A DNA stretch of 58,918 nucleotides, taken from assembly GCF_001039355.2 (NCBI RefSeq), contig NW_019773566.1, positions 1 to 58,918 on the forward strand, written 5' to 3'. Positions 46,867-57,744 of the stretch are shown one piece after another. The number at the start of each line of letters is the position of its first letter. Within the stretch, counting starts at the first letter, position 1. This DNA comes from Lingula anatina (lineage: Eukaryota; Brachiopoda; Lingulata; Lingulida; Lingulidae). The position numbers and the translations under genes are program-made. The notes under the pieces are model-generated. The model was not told where the DNA came from and ran no database searches. It saw only the letters and a list, made by a program, of their open reading frames with translations.

Positions 46867-48359
46867 TAAGTGCATATTTTCTTTATAGCGGTACCTTTGT
46901 CCCACGACTTTAAAACAATAATAAATTAAAAATAAGAAAGAAAGCCATGCACATGTACCGTTTACCAGGACCACAGAATGATTTTATACTACATATACAA
47001 AATTCTTAATATTCGAAAAGAGATATGAAGGGCATTTAAATATGCATTTTAGGCTTCATTTCAAGAACTGCAAAAAATACAACTAAAATGTATAAAAGTT
47101 TATGAAATCATGAATTACTCTAATGTTGATAGTGCCCAAGGAATAAAATTCTTTGCGAAATACTATTATTCTGCTATATGATATCACAGGCTGGGATTGG
47201 ATAATAAGGCATAACGACCAAACCCAATATAGAGGTGCATTTCACTTGCTGAACTATCCCAAAAATTAATTTGTTTTCAGTTTTTTAAACATAAACATGT
47301 ATGTGTATAGAACAGAAATCCACGACTGTCTCAATATTTGTACCACGAATGGAAAATAGTTTATTTAATGCTTATTTAAATGTCGGTAGGGTGTATTTTC
47401 CCCGTTTTTTTTAACATTCAGCGCCAAGCAAACTAAAGTCTCTCAAAAAGAATTAACTGCTCTATACAGAAGATTAACATAATTTGTTTTACCACCTTAT
47501 ACTTGTAGGAGATAAAATCAAAGAACGAAACCAGTGGCACTTTTATATTTTTAGAGCATGCCTGTGACCTCAATATTGCACCTCCTTTTTTTTTTAGTTT
47601 GGAGTCGGAGATAAGCGACTGAAGGCATGGAGTGAGAAAAAAACTCTCGTTAGCAACGCCTCTGTTGTTGCAGTGAAAACATACGTGTACGCGTCGAGGC
47701 ACGATTTTAAGTCTTTGGCAGCTAGCCAGTAGCCACGTATACAGGAGGTAGTCTAAGGTAGGTCTCAACTTGTCAAAGTTTGCGAGAAAATTTCTATTGC
47801 ATTGACTGCAAGAAGATAAAATAATATTTTCAATATGCTTTAGGTTGCAAATTCGTCTGTCAAGTAAAAGTTTTTCTGTCAATTAAAAGTTCGTCGTTCT
47901 TCAGAATAAATTTTTTGCATTACGCATTACGTCGGGAAGGAGTGCATTTGTTTTTTTATCGTCATATCTCATGAGAGATAGACCTACCCATCAATTTTTG
48001 CATATAAGACAAATGTATGCAGCCGTCCATTACAGAGGAAAACGGTGTAATCATGAAGGATCAATAGCAGTGTATAGTTGTATGTTTTTGATAATTAGCT
48101 TCAACTCAGTGACAGCTGATTTGAGAAGAACGCAAAAATATCTTTTAAAAAGCGTTTGCTTAATTTGTCCGACGTAATACAATCCATGCTCGATAGAATT
48201 TTATGAAGATAATCATTTAAAGCCATATGCAGAGAAGAAGCTGGGATTTTGATATGCGTGTTTATCTGTGTTTGCTGAAGTTGATATCCACCGCGTACGT
48301 TGCAACAGTTGCCAGGGGAAAGAAAATTATGCTTGTGCGTGATCAACCGTAAACCGAAA

Positions 48360-48720
48360 GTAACCTCACTGTTGGCTTCTGTCCAATATGTTTTCTATAA
48401 ATGTGGTTGATTTTATTATTTTTTCTCCAATACCTTATTGTGCATTAAAGTGACTGCTTTTAAAGGTAGTTTAACCAGCCCAGATACTATAAATATTGAC
48501 AACGCCTATTATTCATATAACATTTCCCTGTGTTTATGCTGGATGTGGTAGGTTTACATTTATATTGACAGCCTAAAAAGTTGGCGCTTGTCAGAGACTC
48601 ACAGTTGCCTTCTGTCCGAGATATTAATATTGAGTTAAATACATATTTATTTTTTGTCCAATACCTTATTGTCTATTAGATATACTGCTTTTAGAAGTAC
48701 TTTACCCAGCCAAGGCAAAT
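48360..48720. repeat. ~230-bp tandem duplication upstream of the orphan gene
   Basis: Two diverged copies share ggcttctgtcc/gccttctgtcc, tccaataccttattgt and a run of tactgcttttaaaggtag-like sequence, each ending near cccagccaag/accagccca. They lie 0.5-0.85 kb before the orphan gene's start codon. Confidence 0.65.
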
Positions 48721-49213
48721 ATTGTAAGTTCGTATTAATCTTGTCAAATTTATTGACATCCCTTATATTGGCGTGAAGTTGTAAAAAGGTCAGAAGTAAA
48801 AGTGTTTGTAGTGTGAATAACACTGTATGTTTGTTAGTCTGTTCTTCGCTTCATCATTTTAATAGTTATTTTTTCCACTTGAAAAGAGAAAAAACTTTTC
48901 TTTTAAGTATACTGCAGCGGTTTTAAATCGTAAACTAGAAGACAAAAGGAAAAAAGTGCCGAAAACCACCAAGTTTACATGATATTATCTTTATTTAGTA
49001 TCCCATGGAAATTATTCAAGGCTTACTGTAGTATTTTGAAATTCCTTTATTTCCACCACAGCTTGCCCGTAATGTTTAATAGTATTTATTATTCATTTAT
49101 ATTTCAACTTCGTTTTGAATTTTTAAATAGTTTGTCGAGAATCTGCCATCATTCACAAAGTTATCGTCTGCAATTATTTCTCTTTTTAAAGAGCATGCGC
49201 ATTTTCATTGCCC

Positions 49214-52200
49214 ATGGGTTGCGCACCAAGCAACACCAGAGTTCTTACGGCCAATGGCAACGTTCCATATAATAACAGAAAATTAGACCATGGGCAACGA
49301 CGCCAAGGGGAATTAGACCACGGGCAACGACGCCAAGGGGAACTAGACCAAAGGCTACGACGCCAAGAACTACATCAGGGACAACGACGCCAAGGGGAAC
49401 TAGACCAAAGACAACGACGCCAAGGGGAACCACATCAAGGACAACAAGATCAAGCAGTCCAAGTATTTTTTCCCAGCAATTACACAGGAATACCAGAGGT
49501 AGCCGAAACGCCACACCTTGTGAATATACTACCCAATCAAGGTATATGTAAAGTAGATGATTTAGTCATATGAATGTTGGTAATCCTGAAATAGTCTCTA
49601 GATTTATATTTGTATTTCAAAACTGCAATATCAGTTAGTTGAATATTCAAGTGGCGCGTATTTGCTCAAGAAGGAAGATGTTTTTACAAAAATCTTTTAT
49701 AAAACTGTTCGTCCCTTCTACCTTCTCTTTCTCCCTCTTTCATACTAAATTTTATTAACCTCGTTAGTGAAAGATCTTAAATGTACGGAATTAAATATCA
49801 AAACAATCCGAATGATTTCATTTCACCTTCATGTTTCTAGTTATATACAGTTTGTGTAGTCACCTAATTGAAGAAGCGACGCACATGAGCTATGTGAGGA
49901 CTTCACTATTCCTCTCCTTATTTTATTTTTTCCCTTAAACAGAGATACCTTTAAGGATTGCTCTTCAAGTAGTTGACACAGGACAAGGAGAAACTGCAGA
50001 AGAAATTGTGCGATCTGCTAGTCCAGATGGTATTAGCGTTATCATGAGGGATGACTTACACGTAATTGCTACAAATATTCAAGTTAGGCAGGGAAGCGTC
50101 ATCATAGATATGAACGTTATTGGTTGGGAATCGCTGGAGAAATTACTGAAAAGCAGTAAAAATGGACAATTAGAGAAGTGTCTGAAAAAAGTGCTCTTAA
50201 CCCCTGATATCACCAAAGGAAAAGATATGTCTCTGAAGATGCACATTGTAAATGAGGATAAACTGCGAAAATTGGTGAAACTGATGAAGCTACTTTATGT
50301 GAAGGACGGTAAGTTAGTGTAATGTCCTATGAAAGTAGTTAATGCATATTATAAACAATGCAGTACAAGTATTTTAAAACAATGGAAATTTAAAGTTATT
50401 TTTGAAATAATTTTTCATTTCTTATCAGCTTTTATTATCATTTTGATTCATGATTTTTTCATGCATTTAATTTGATACCTTGTTTAATATTAAAAGCGTT
50501 TTTTTTAACTTTGAATAAACAGTTATTTCAGGTAGACAACATTTATAGAAAATGTCATTTAAATGTCATCATTGGTAAAATACAGTGAAATTCGAGATGT
50601 CGCACCGAATAGATGAATAGTGATCATTCAATGCACTAGGACACATATGAAGAAAGCGTTGCTTGTAATAACCTTAGTTTCTTCTTCCATCAGCTGAGAA
50701 GGGAAATGCGCAGAATTCTGAGAGCGTGAGATTTACGTTCTGTCCAGAGAGACGCATGTGGTTCTGGACCCCGTACCTGAAGAAACATATTTGGATGGAG
50801 GTAGGAAATGATATGTTTCATCTGAAATGTACAAATGTCCTAGAATTAACTTTTTGTAGTTGGAATATATATACTCGATACTAGATATCAAGAACTTGTG
50901 AAATAGTATACAAAATTACAGATTACTAGAGCACCCTGTGGTCGGAGAGCAGTGTAAAGCCCAATAACGATGATATTTACAGGATAAATAAAAGTTTCAA
51001 ACATATCTTGCTAAAATAATACGCCACCACAACAGATCCCAGGAAAATGTCAATTTAGATAAATTATGATTAGATTTTAATTGAGTTTACAAGATTTTTA
51101 TCACAAGGTCAGCTACGAGGAAGTTCAAGGCGGACCTCTTAAGGGACATGTTCCTGAAGACAAATACTTGGAGATAATACGTTATCTGCAACAAGAAAAA
51201 CCGACTTTGAAGGCCAATACTTCGACATGCGTCATATGTGAGTTGTGCAATATTTAAATGAACTGTGCTTTGATTATTTTAATTACCTATACGTGGAAAG
51301 TTATTCAATCATCTATAACGTTTCCCAGCGTCGTTGACACTTCCCTAGTATCGTTAAACATCGAGTTTGGGCTAAAGAAATAAAATAGTATAATTTCAAG
51401 ATCAAAATGATATCAAAGATACCAACTTTTGCATTTTCACCTCATTTTATCGTGCTCTTTGCAGAAAAATGATTTTTTTTCTAATTTTATGAGTCCAGGT
51501 GATCTTGTACCTATTACTGGCAAGGTACCAGAGATCAAATATACAGAGATAACAGGTACGTTTGATTATTGTTATTATTATTATTATTATTATCCTTTAG
51601 GGGGACATTTTGATCTAAGATTAAACTTTAAATTTTTATTTTTTTCATTAAGATAATTTTTCATTTAATAGATATAACACTTCCCTAGCATGTATTGACC
51701 CTAACTTTAACGTCAATTATTGTACTTTTTAAGTTTTTAACCAAAGGCAATTCTTTAAGGCAAGATGTCTGCGACCAATAACTACCTCAACTTATGGATA
51801 ATTTTGTCCAGGAGAGTTGGGGCTACGGAAACCATACGAAAATTTCCCATAGGTCATCCTATAAGACTCCATGGGACTCTATGAGAATTATATCCAATAC
51901 CTTGTGGTATTCCTGTCAAGGACATATACCTGAAAAATTCCTATTGAGTCCCATAGAGTCCTTTGGGATTCCTATACAGTCCTGTGGGATTCCTATACAG
52001 TCCTATGGGGTTCCTATACAGTCCCGTGGGATTCCCATACAGTCCTGTGGGGTTCCCATAAAATCCTGTTGGATTCCTATACAGTCCTGTGGGGGTTCCA
52101 ATAGAATCCTGTTAGATTCCTATACAGTCATGTGGGATTCCCATACAGTCCTGTGGGGTTCCCATAAAATCCTGTTGGATTCCTATACAGTCCTGTGGGG

Positions 52201-52502
52201 TTCCCATAGAATCCTGTTGGATTCCTATACAGTCCTGTTGGATTCCCATAGCTTCCTATATAACCCTGTGGGATTCCTACAGTCCTGTAGGATTCCGGTA
52301 AAGCCCCACATGGACCTGCGGCAGGTCCTATAGAGTCTTATAGTACCCTAAAGGAATTTTTTGTAAAAAATGCTTTGCATAGTACACCAAACATTTCATT
52401 ACAGTCAGTCCCCCAAGTGCGGGAACCAAAAACAGGACAACTGGTATGGAAGGTGGGGCAAGCGGGACACAAGATGTGAAAAATTATCAGTACGTATAGG
52501 CC

Positions 52503-52550
<48 letters not shown>

Positions 52551-53171
52551 TATGTGTGTGTGTGCCGAAAAGATCGATTTTCCTGGGTTAAACGTTGAAT
52601 TTCCCATACCAGGTTAATTAATCCATAATGATCCCCCTACTCTGATGACAGGCACAGATACCAAAATAATTACATAAACCGCTGTTTTGGTGGAAGAATG
52701 AATTCATTATATTTCTCTAAATTATTTACAACGTATTTATTTGAATTATTAATCTCATACGATCAGTTGCTATCAATTTTAAGAAATTTAAAAACTGTTC
52801 GAAACTATGCAAACGATTTTTTGCCCTGAACAATAGCAGAATTCAAACAAGTTAATTGGTTGCTTTAAAGCTGTTATTAGTTCATAACGTTAATTGAGAA
52901 TAAATGTATAGCTGAATGTGATAAACGTATTGATATTAACATTGTAGAATTCATTTTTTATCTCATTTTATAAAGTGTATGGCTTTAACATTGAGTTTTG
53001 CTGTTTTAACGCGAAAGAAATAAGAAATTCAGTGAACACCTTGAATGTTTCAGAAACATGAGTGTCCCCTTGAATAGAAAAGATAAGCTGAGGGCTTCAA
53101 GGGATTCGGGTTATGGCTCACCACGAGACCCTCCGGATGCCTCTGGCGGTGACCAGGGTGGAAATCATTGA
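49214..53171 (+). CDS. Orphan dual-acylation-signal protein with a repeat region
   Basis: Seven exons: 49214-49541, 49943-50308, 50694-50800, 51108-51237, 51499-51555, 52405-52489, 53054-53171. All junctions are GT-AG and in phase: 1191 nt, 396 residues plus TGA. The product starts MGCAPSNTR, a strong N-myristoylation signal with a palmitoylatable Cys3, so the protein is probably anchored to the inner leaflet of a membrane. Residues 24-80 are six Gln/Arg-rich decapeptides (LDHGQRRQGE). Exon 2 encodes an alpha/beta-looking domain (IPLRIALQVVD..., VRQGSVIIDMNVIGWESLEK, NGQLEKCLKKVL). Exon 3 has RFTFCPERRMWFWTPYL. The pattern of a 'GSV' strand followed by a Leu-rich helix faintly recalls TRADD-N-like domains of invertebrate immune proteins; this is a guess. 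The tail is Gly/Pro/Asp-rich. Function unknown. Confidence 0.8.
49281..49454. repeat. 30-bp coding minisatellite, six units
   Basis: Six units of 27-30 bp with the core acgacgccaaggggaa encode LDHGQRRQGE-type decapeptides in the first coding exon of the orphan gene. The frame is maintained through two 27-bp units. Confidence 0.9.
51840..52345. repeat. AT-C-rich minisatellite in an intron
   Basis: Many degenerate copies of a unit like tcctgtgggattcctataca, often paired with ggggttcccataaaatcc, lying between exons 5 and 6 of the orphan gene. Similar words (tcctatgggacatagta, ccctataggaaat) occur at 7780-7900. The long open frame through it (IPIQSCGIPIQS...) is an artefact of the repeat. Confidence 0.85.
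52507..52566. repeat. (TG)n microsatellite
   Basis: About 28 TG dinucleotides with minor interruptions, starting 17 bp after the exon 6 donor of the orphan gene. Confidence 0.95.
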
Positions 53172-53954
53172 GATGATATGCAAAAGTCGCTAACAAGTAT
53201 CACCATTAGAGTAGAAACACTAAGACCGCGTTCAGATAAACATATCATGATGGCTGAATCGATCCAACTCTGCGGTGGATTATAGCCAAAGTGCATTCAG
53301 TGTTATCAGCTTAATTGTCTGGCACACCTCTTCGACTTAAAGAGCTTTCAAGAGCTAGGCACGCATGATAGTTAATTACCCCCTTGCTGGTTTAGGTGGC
53401 GTGCCATTCATAATTAGCTTTAATTAGTTAGCCAATACACATGTTTAGTTGACATTGCATTATACGGAACTAGAACTCCTACACTTTTTTATGTTCATTG
53501 CAATGAACCTCGCCGTTGACGAAATTTTGCATAGTTTATTTATTTTGATTTTGTTGGAAGCAGGAATTGACTATTATATGGCCACTGTATGGTCAAGTTA
53601 ATCATACAGTGGTTAGATAAACTATTATTTTTAGATGCAAAAATTCCCCTCAAGTTTAGTTGTAAGTTACATGTCAGAGCAAACTCTGAAACTCCATGTG
53701 GAAGCCCTGCTCCTGAAGCAGAGTCGAAATTTAGTTTCCATAACTTTATTTTGAAAAAAATATACAGCTATGTAAACAATGCTAATTACTGTGATACAAA
53801 TTAATCAGAGAGGTTTAATTGTCTTTTATATTATTCTCATATCTTTCATTTTAATAATAATGTTTATATGTGTGATGTTTAAATTACATGTATATAATTA
53901 TCTTAATCTGCGCTCCTGTCAAATAAATCGAAGGCATACTAACTATTATTATTA

Positions 53955-54380
53955 CCTCCGCCAAGGAGGTTATGTTTTCACCCGTTTGTTTGTTTGTCTG
54001 TCTGTCTGTTTGTCATCAACATAACTCAAAATGTTATGGATGAATTTCGATAGAATTTTCAGGGGTAGGTCAGAAATGGGTTAACTTAGAAATGATTAGT
54101 TTTTGGTGGTGATCCGGATAAATAATCAATCAATAATCAATAATCAAAAATAAAAAACTAAGTTATGGACCGATTTTGATGAAATTTTCAGGAACTGTCA
54201 GAAGTGGGCCAGGGAACAGATGATTAGTTTTTGGTGGTGATCCGGATCAATAATCAATCAATAATCAATAATCAAAAATCAAAAAAATAAATCATTATAG
54301 AATTAAAATTTAGGGGTGAAACGGCATTAGGTGGAGACTTTGCTGCCTTGGCGGAGGTCTGCGCTCTCGGAGTGCTTTAT
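53955..54380 (+). mobile_element. Short non-autonomous repeat element (copy 2, with foldback ends)
   Basis: Begins acctccgccaaggaggttat and ends tgccttggcggaggtctgcg, so the ends are inverted around cctccgccaagg. Internally gattagtttttggtggtgat and the flanking ~100 bp occur twice in tandem, with an ATAATCAATC-type run each time. Reverse complement of the 44715-44930 element. From memory, very similar elements are widespread in marine invertebrates. Confidence 0.65.
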
Positions 54381-54649
54381 TAGTTTCAGTCTAAAATCCA
54401 AAATTGCTCAGTAGATTTTACAATGCAACTTGAATCGATAACAATAAAAGGCTAGTAAAAGAAAAAAATACGAATTCGCATTATTTGCCAAAGGTCCTAC
54501 GTAGTAGAAGCGGAAGAAAATTCAAGTGTAGCATTGCACGGTAGTAAGATTAAATTGCCAGAAGAGCGTACTTGTAAATGAGGAAATTAAAACCACAATA
54601 AGTCATTCGTCTTTGTAATTTCCGATGCACCGGTAACTATAACTATACC

Positions 54650-57600
54650 TGCTTTACTTTTTGTAGTTATAGTATAGGGATAGAGATCAATGACCATTCC
54701 TGCCTAAGTATCATTTTAAAGACTTTAAAAAGAAATATAATCGACGACGGAGACTTTCTGATAATGACGAGCAATAAGTTGTTGTCAAATTCGATCACTA
54801 ATTCTAAACTATACCAACTATTTATGCAAAAAGTAATTTGCTCGGACACACGAGAGGCTGCTTTCGTTATCGGGCCAGCTCGTTTTTGAGGTAATCTGAC
54901 ATGCGTCACCTGGCATTTGAACTCGTGACTTGGAATTACCATGGTTTGCTGGTGGCTTCGCATTCTTTGCAGCCACGCACGAGTTTCCTCTTATAGTAAT
55001 CAAACGCAATTTTCAGAAATTATTTCGAGCAAAAAAAAAAAAGCACATTGGAAATCTAAGGATTCGAACCCGCGTATGAGTGTCGAGCTGTGTTCAAGTC
55101 GGCCGAGTTAGCAAGGAGACACAGAAGCTTCGTTGGTAAGATGTGTATCAAATGGAAACTTTCTACTTTCTCACAGAGAGGGCCAGTTGGACTGCATTAA
55201 TCTGCCATAACAATTAAAGTGAGCCGTATATATGTATTTCATCCTGCGCATATCATCAACGTTATTAAAGTTCATCATGTGCACGAGCACTTATTTGAGA
55301 AGCCGACACGGAGCGTTCCTAGCGAGACTACTTTTTTACTGTGACTATTCGTGCATTCTTTTTTCAGAACCTTCTAAATCCGCCACTGACAGGTAGATGG
55401 AAAATGAAACATTGGGATCTGCATGATTTAAAATAAGCCTGACATCCAAAAATTAGAAATGATAAATCCTTACTTGCCTAAGATCCCCAAGAACCCATTT
55501 CCACAGCAATATGTTTTTAGTTGACCCTACTTAAAGAAATACCAAATTGCATCATTTTGTATTTTCCGAAAATTAAAATTTGAACAGATGTTTCATGTGT
55601 TATATATAGCCCTTCAAATATCACTGGAATAATTATTCTTTGGCATATATGGACTGCATTTGAGTCGCATAAGGAAATGGTAAAAGTGATTTATATGCGT
55701 TACAGGAATCTACACTTGATTTATATCTAACTTGAATTTCCCTGCAAGATTCACCACTAAAACTCAACCAACACTTAGGTCAATAATATCCCCATCAGAT
55801 TTTTTTTTAAGTTGTTAATGCGCACGAAGCAAAAAAAAAACACTAAACCGTTACTGAACAGTATTTAATTATACATTATTGAAGATTAAGATGTTTTTAT
55901 AGTTATGAAGTAAATGAAAATTAGTTATCATTATCAAACGTACCCTTGGATTTTTTCTCCATCGATTTCACTGTTATGTGAAAGATCCCCTGCAGTTTAT
56001 AAATATATATAATTATTACATTTATTGGATCTTGTTTGTGAAACAAACGTGGAGATGTGTTAGGGAAGTAAAGAGTAGGGGGCTTAGCCGTTATATATTG
56101 GAAGAAACTATCTTATAAATTTGAAGTGCTTTGATAGTTTCTTCCATCAACAGCTTAAAATCGCCACTCCAAAATTTAAATGTCTCACAGGACAACTTAA
56201 CCAGAGAAGGCTTTAGTAGTTATATAGTTGCATTATCCTCTACACAGTAAAATGTCTTTTGTGATTCAAAACACTTTTCTCAACTCCAGCTTACGGCCTT
56301 GGAAGTCTCTTTATACCACCTCAACAAGCCCGGGGCATTACATTTATATTTTGATTTCACATTATACCTCCATAGATTTTTAAGAGTTATTTGTCAAAAG
56401 AAATCAAATATTTAAATCTCTGGTCCTAAGGATCAGATCTATTTAGTCGATTTACAAGAATAAACAGGATTGATTATGGTTTCTTAAAGATATACCAGGT
56501 ACCCCAGTAAAATTATATGAAATCGATCGAAAAGATATATAATTCAGTAAGACCTAGGTATATTGACAAGCCCCTGGATGATAATAAGCCATTGAAAAGC
56601 AGGGCTTTCTGTGTTTGTTAAGGGTGAAATCGAAAGCTCTTGAGTACACTCTGGGTCTTGTTCGTCACAATGTAAGATCGAAAGATCACTTGCACATAAA
56701 CTTATTAACATACACCTAATATTGTAAATGATTATAAAAAGCAAATGCATTTTAAGTGCACTTGACGATATTTGCTTTCTACCGGTACCATAACTTTAAA
56801 ACAATAATAAATTGAAAACGGAAAAAAAGAAAGCCATGAACATGTACCCTCTATCAAGGCCACAGAGAGATGTTTTCACTGGATATTGACATATTTTTCT
56901 GGCTAATTCTGTGCACGTTTCTGCACTGTGACTTTTTTCAGTGAATTGATGTCTTCAGTCAGCTGACGTCTAGTGTAAAGAGTTATGTATAGGGTTTCGT
57001 CCATCAAGTCCCGCCCAGATTACGATGATTTTAAAGACTATTTGAATAAATATGAAAATAAAAAAGTTAAAGGATTTGGTTTTTGCGATTCTAAATGGAA
57101 TGCTAGCCACAGGAATAACTTCTAAAGAAGATAATCTTTGGGCATGACGTTGGGAGTTGGCTTTTTTCATATGGAAATGTTGATTTTTTCCCCTCTAGTT
57201 GCTTGTTACATTAGTAATGCCAAAATTTTCATTATTCGAAAAGAGATGTGAAGATCGTTGAAATATGTATTGTAGAATTGCAAAAAAAAAAAAAAATACA
57301 ATTCATAAATGTTGTTGAAATCATGTACCGGCAGTTACTCAAAAATTGATAGTGCCCAAGATAAAAGTCTTTGCGAATGACTGTTATTCTGCTATGATAT
57401 CATAGGCTGGCCTTGGATAATAAAGCATAAGCGTCTGATGACAGGGAATGAAAAAAACTCTCGTTAGCAACGCCCCGTTGTTGCAATGAAAACATACGCG
57501 TCGAGACATCGATTGAAAGTATTTGGCAGCTAGGCAGTGGCCACGTATACAGGAGGTAGTCTAAGGTAGGTGTCAACTCATCAGAGTTTTCGAGAAAATT

Positions 57601-57735
57601 TCTATTGCATTGAATGCAAAAATATGAAATAATAGTTTTAATATGCTTTAGGTAACAAATTTGTGGGGTTTTAACTTTTAACCTTAAAAATCGATCGCGA
57701 TGAAGGCCTGTCTGACAAGTAAAAATTTGTCGTCC
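54650..57735. repeat. Segmental duplication, right copy
   Basis: Counterpart of 44995-47880, about 9.7-10 kb away in the same orientation. It ends where the Tc1-like element begins, so any paralogue of the orphan gene would lie outside the window to the right. SINE-like sequence at 55058-55130 is shared with copy 1; the left copy has a second SINE-like segment missing here. No supported gene. Confidence 0.8.
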
Positions 57736-57744
57736 TTCACACGT

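Larger units (their letters stand above)
44995..47880. repeat. Segmental duplication, left copy
   Basis: Matches about 54650-57735 in the same orientation, block by block. Examples: gagaagccgacacggagcgt (45068 and 55294), ctcggacacacgagag (45826 and 54840), gacaagcccct (46449 and 56567), acaggaggtagtctaaggta (47740 and 57549). Divergence and indels are extensive. Parallel minus-strand frames at 47433-47882 and 57400-57771 share RGVANESFF and LDYLLYTW, which may be residual coding sequence or just repeat. Confidence 0.8.

Noticed and set aside
51794-52333. 179-codon open frame rich in IPIQSCG repeats
   Set aside because: It coincides with a degenerate minisatellite inside an intron of the orphan gene; the openness follows from repeat units divisible by three.
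52338-52607. Open frames with HTHTHT or VCVCVC runs
   Set aside because: Artefacts of the (TG)n microsatellite.
55368-55390. hAT-like inverted terminal repeat (aaatccgccactg)
   Set aside because: A lone end; no matching opposite terminus was found within the window.
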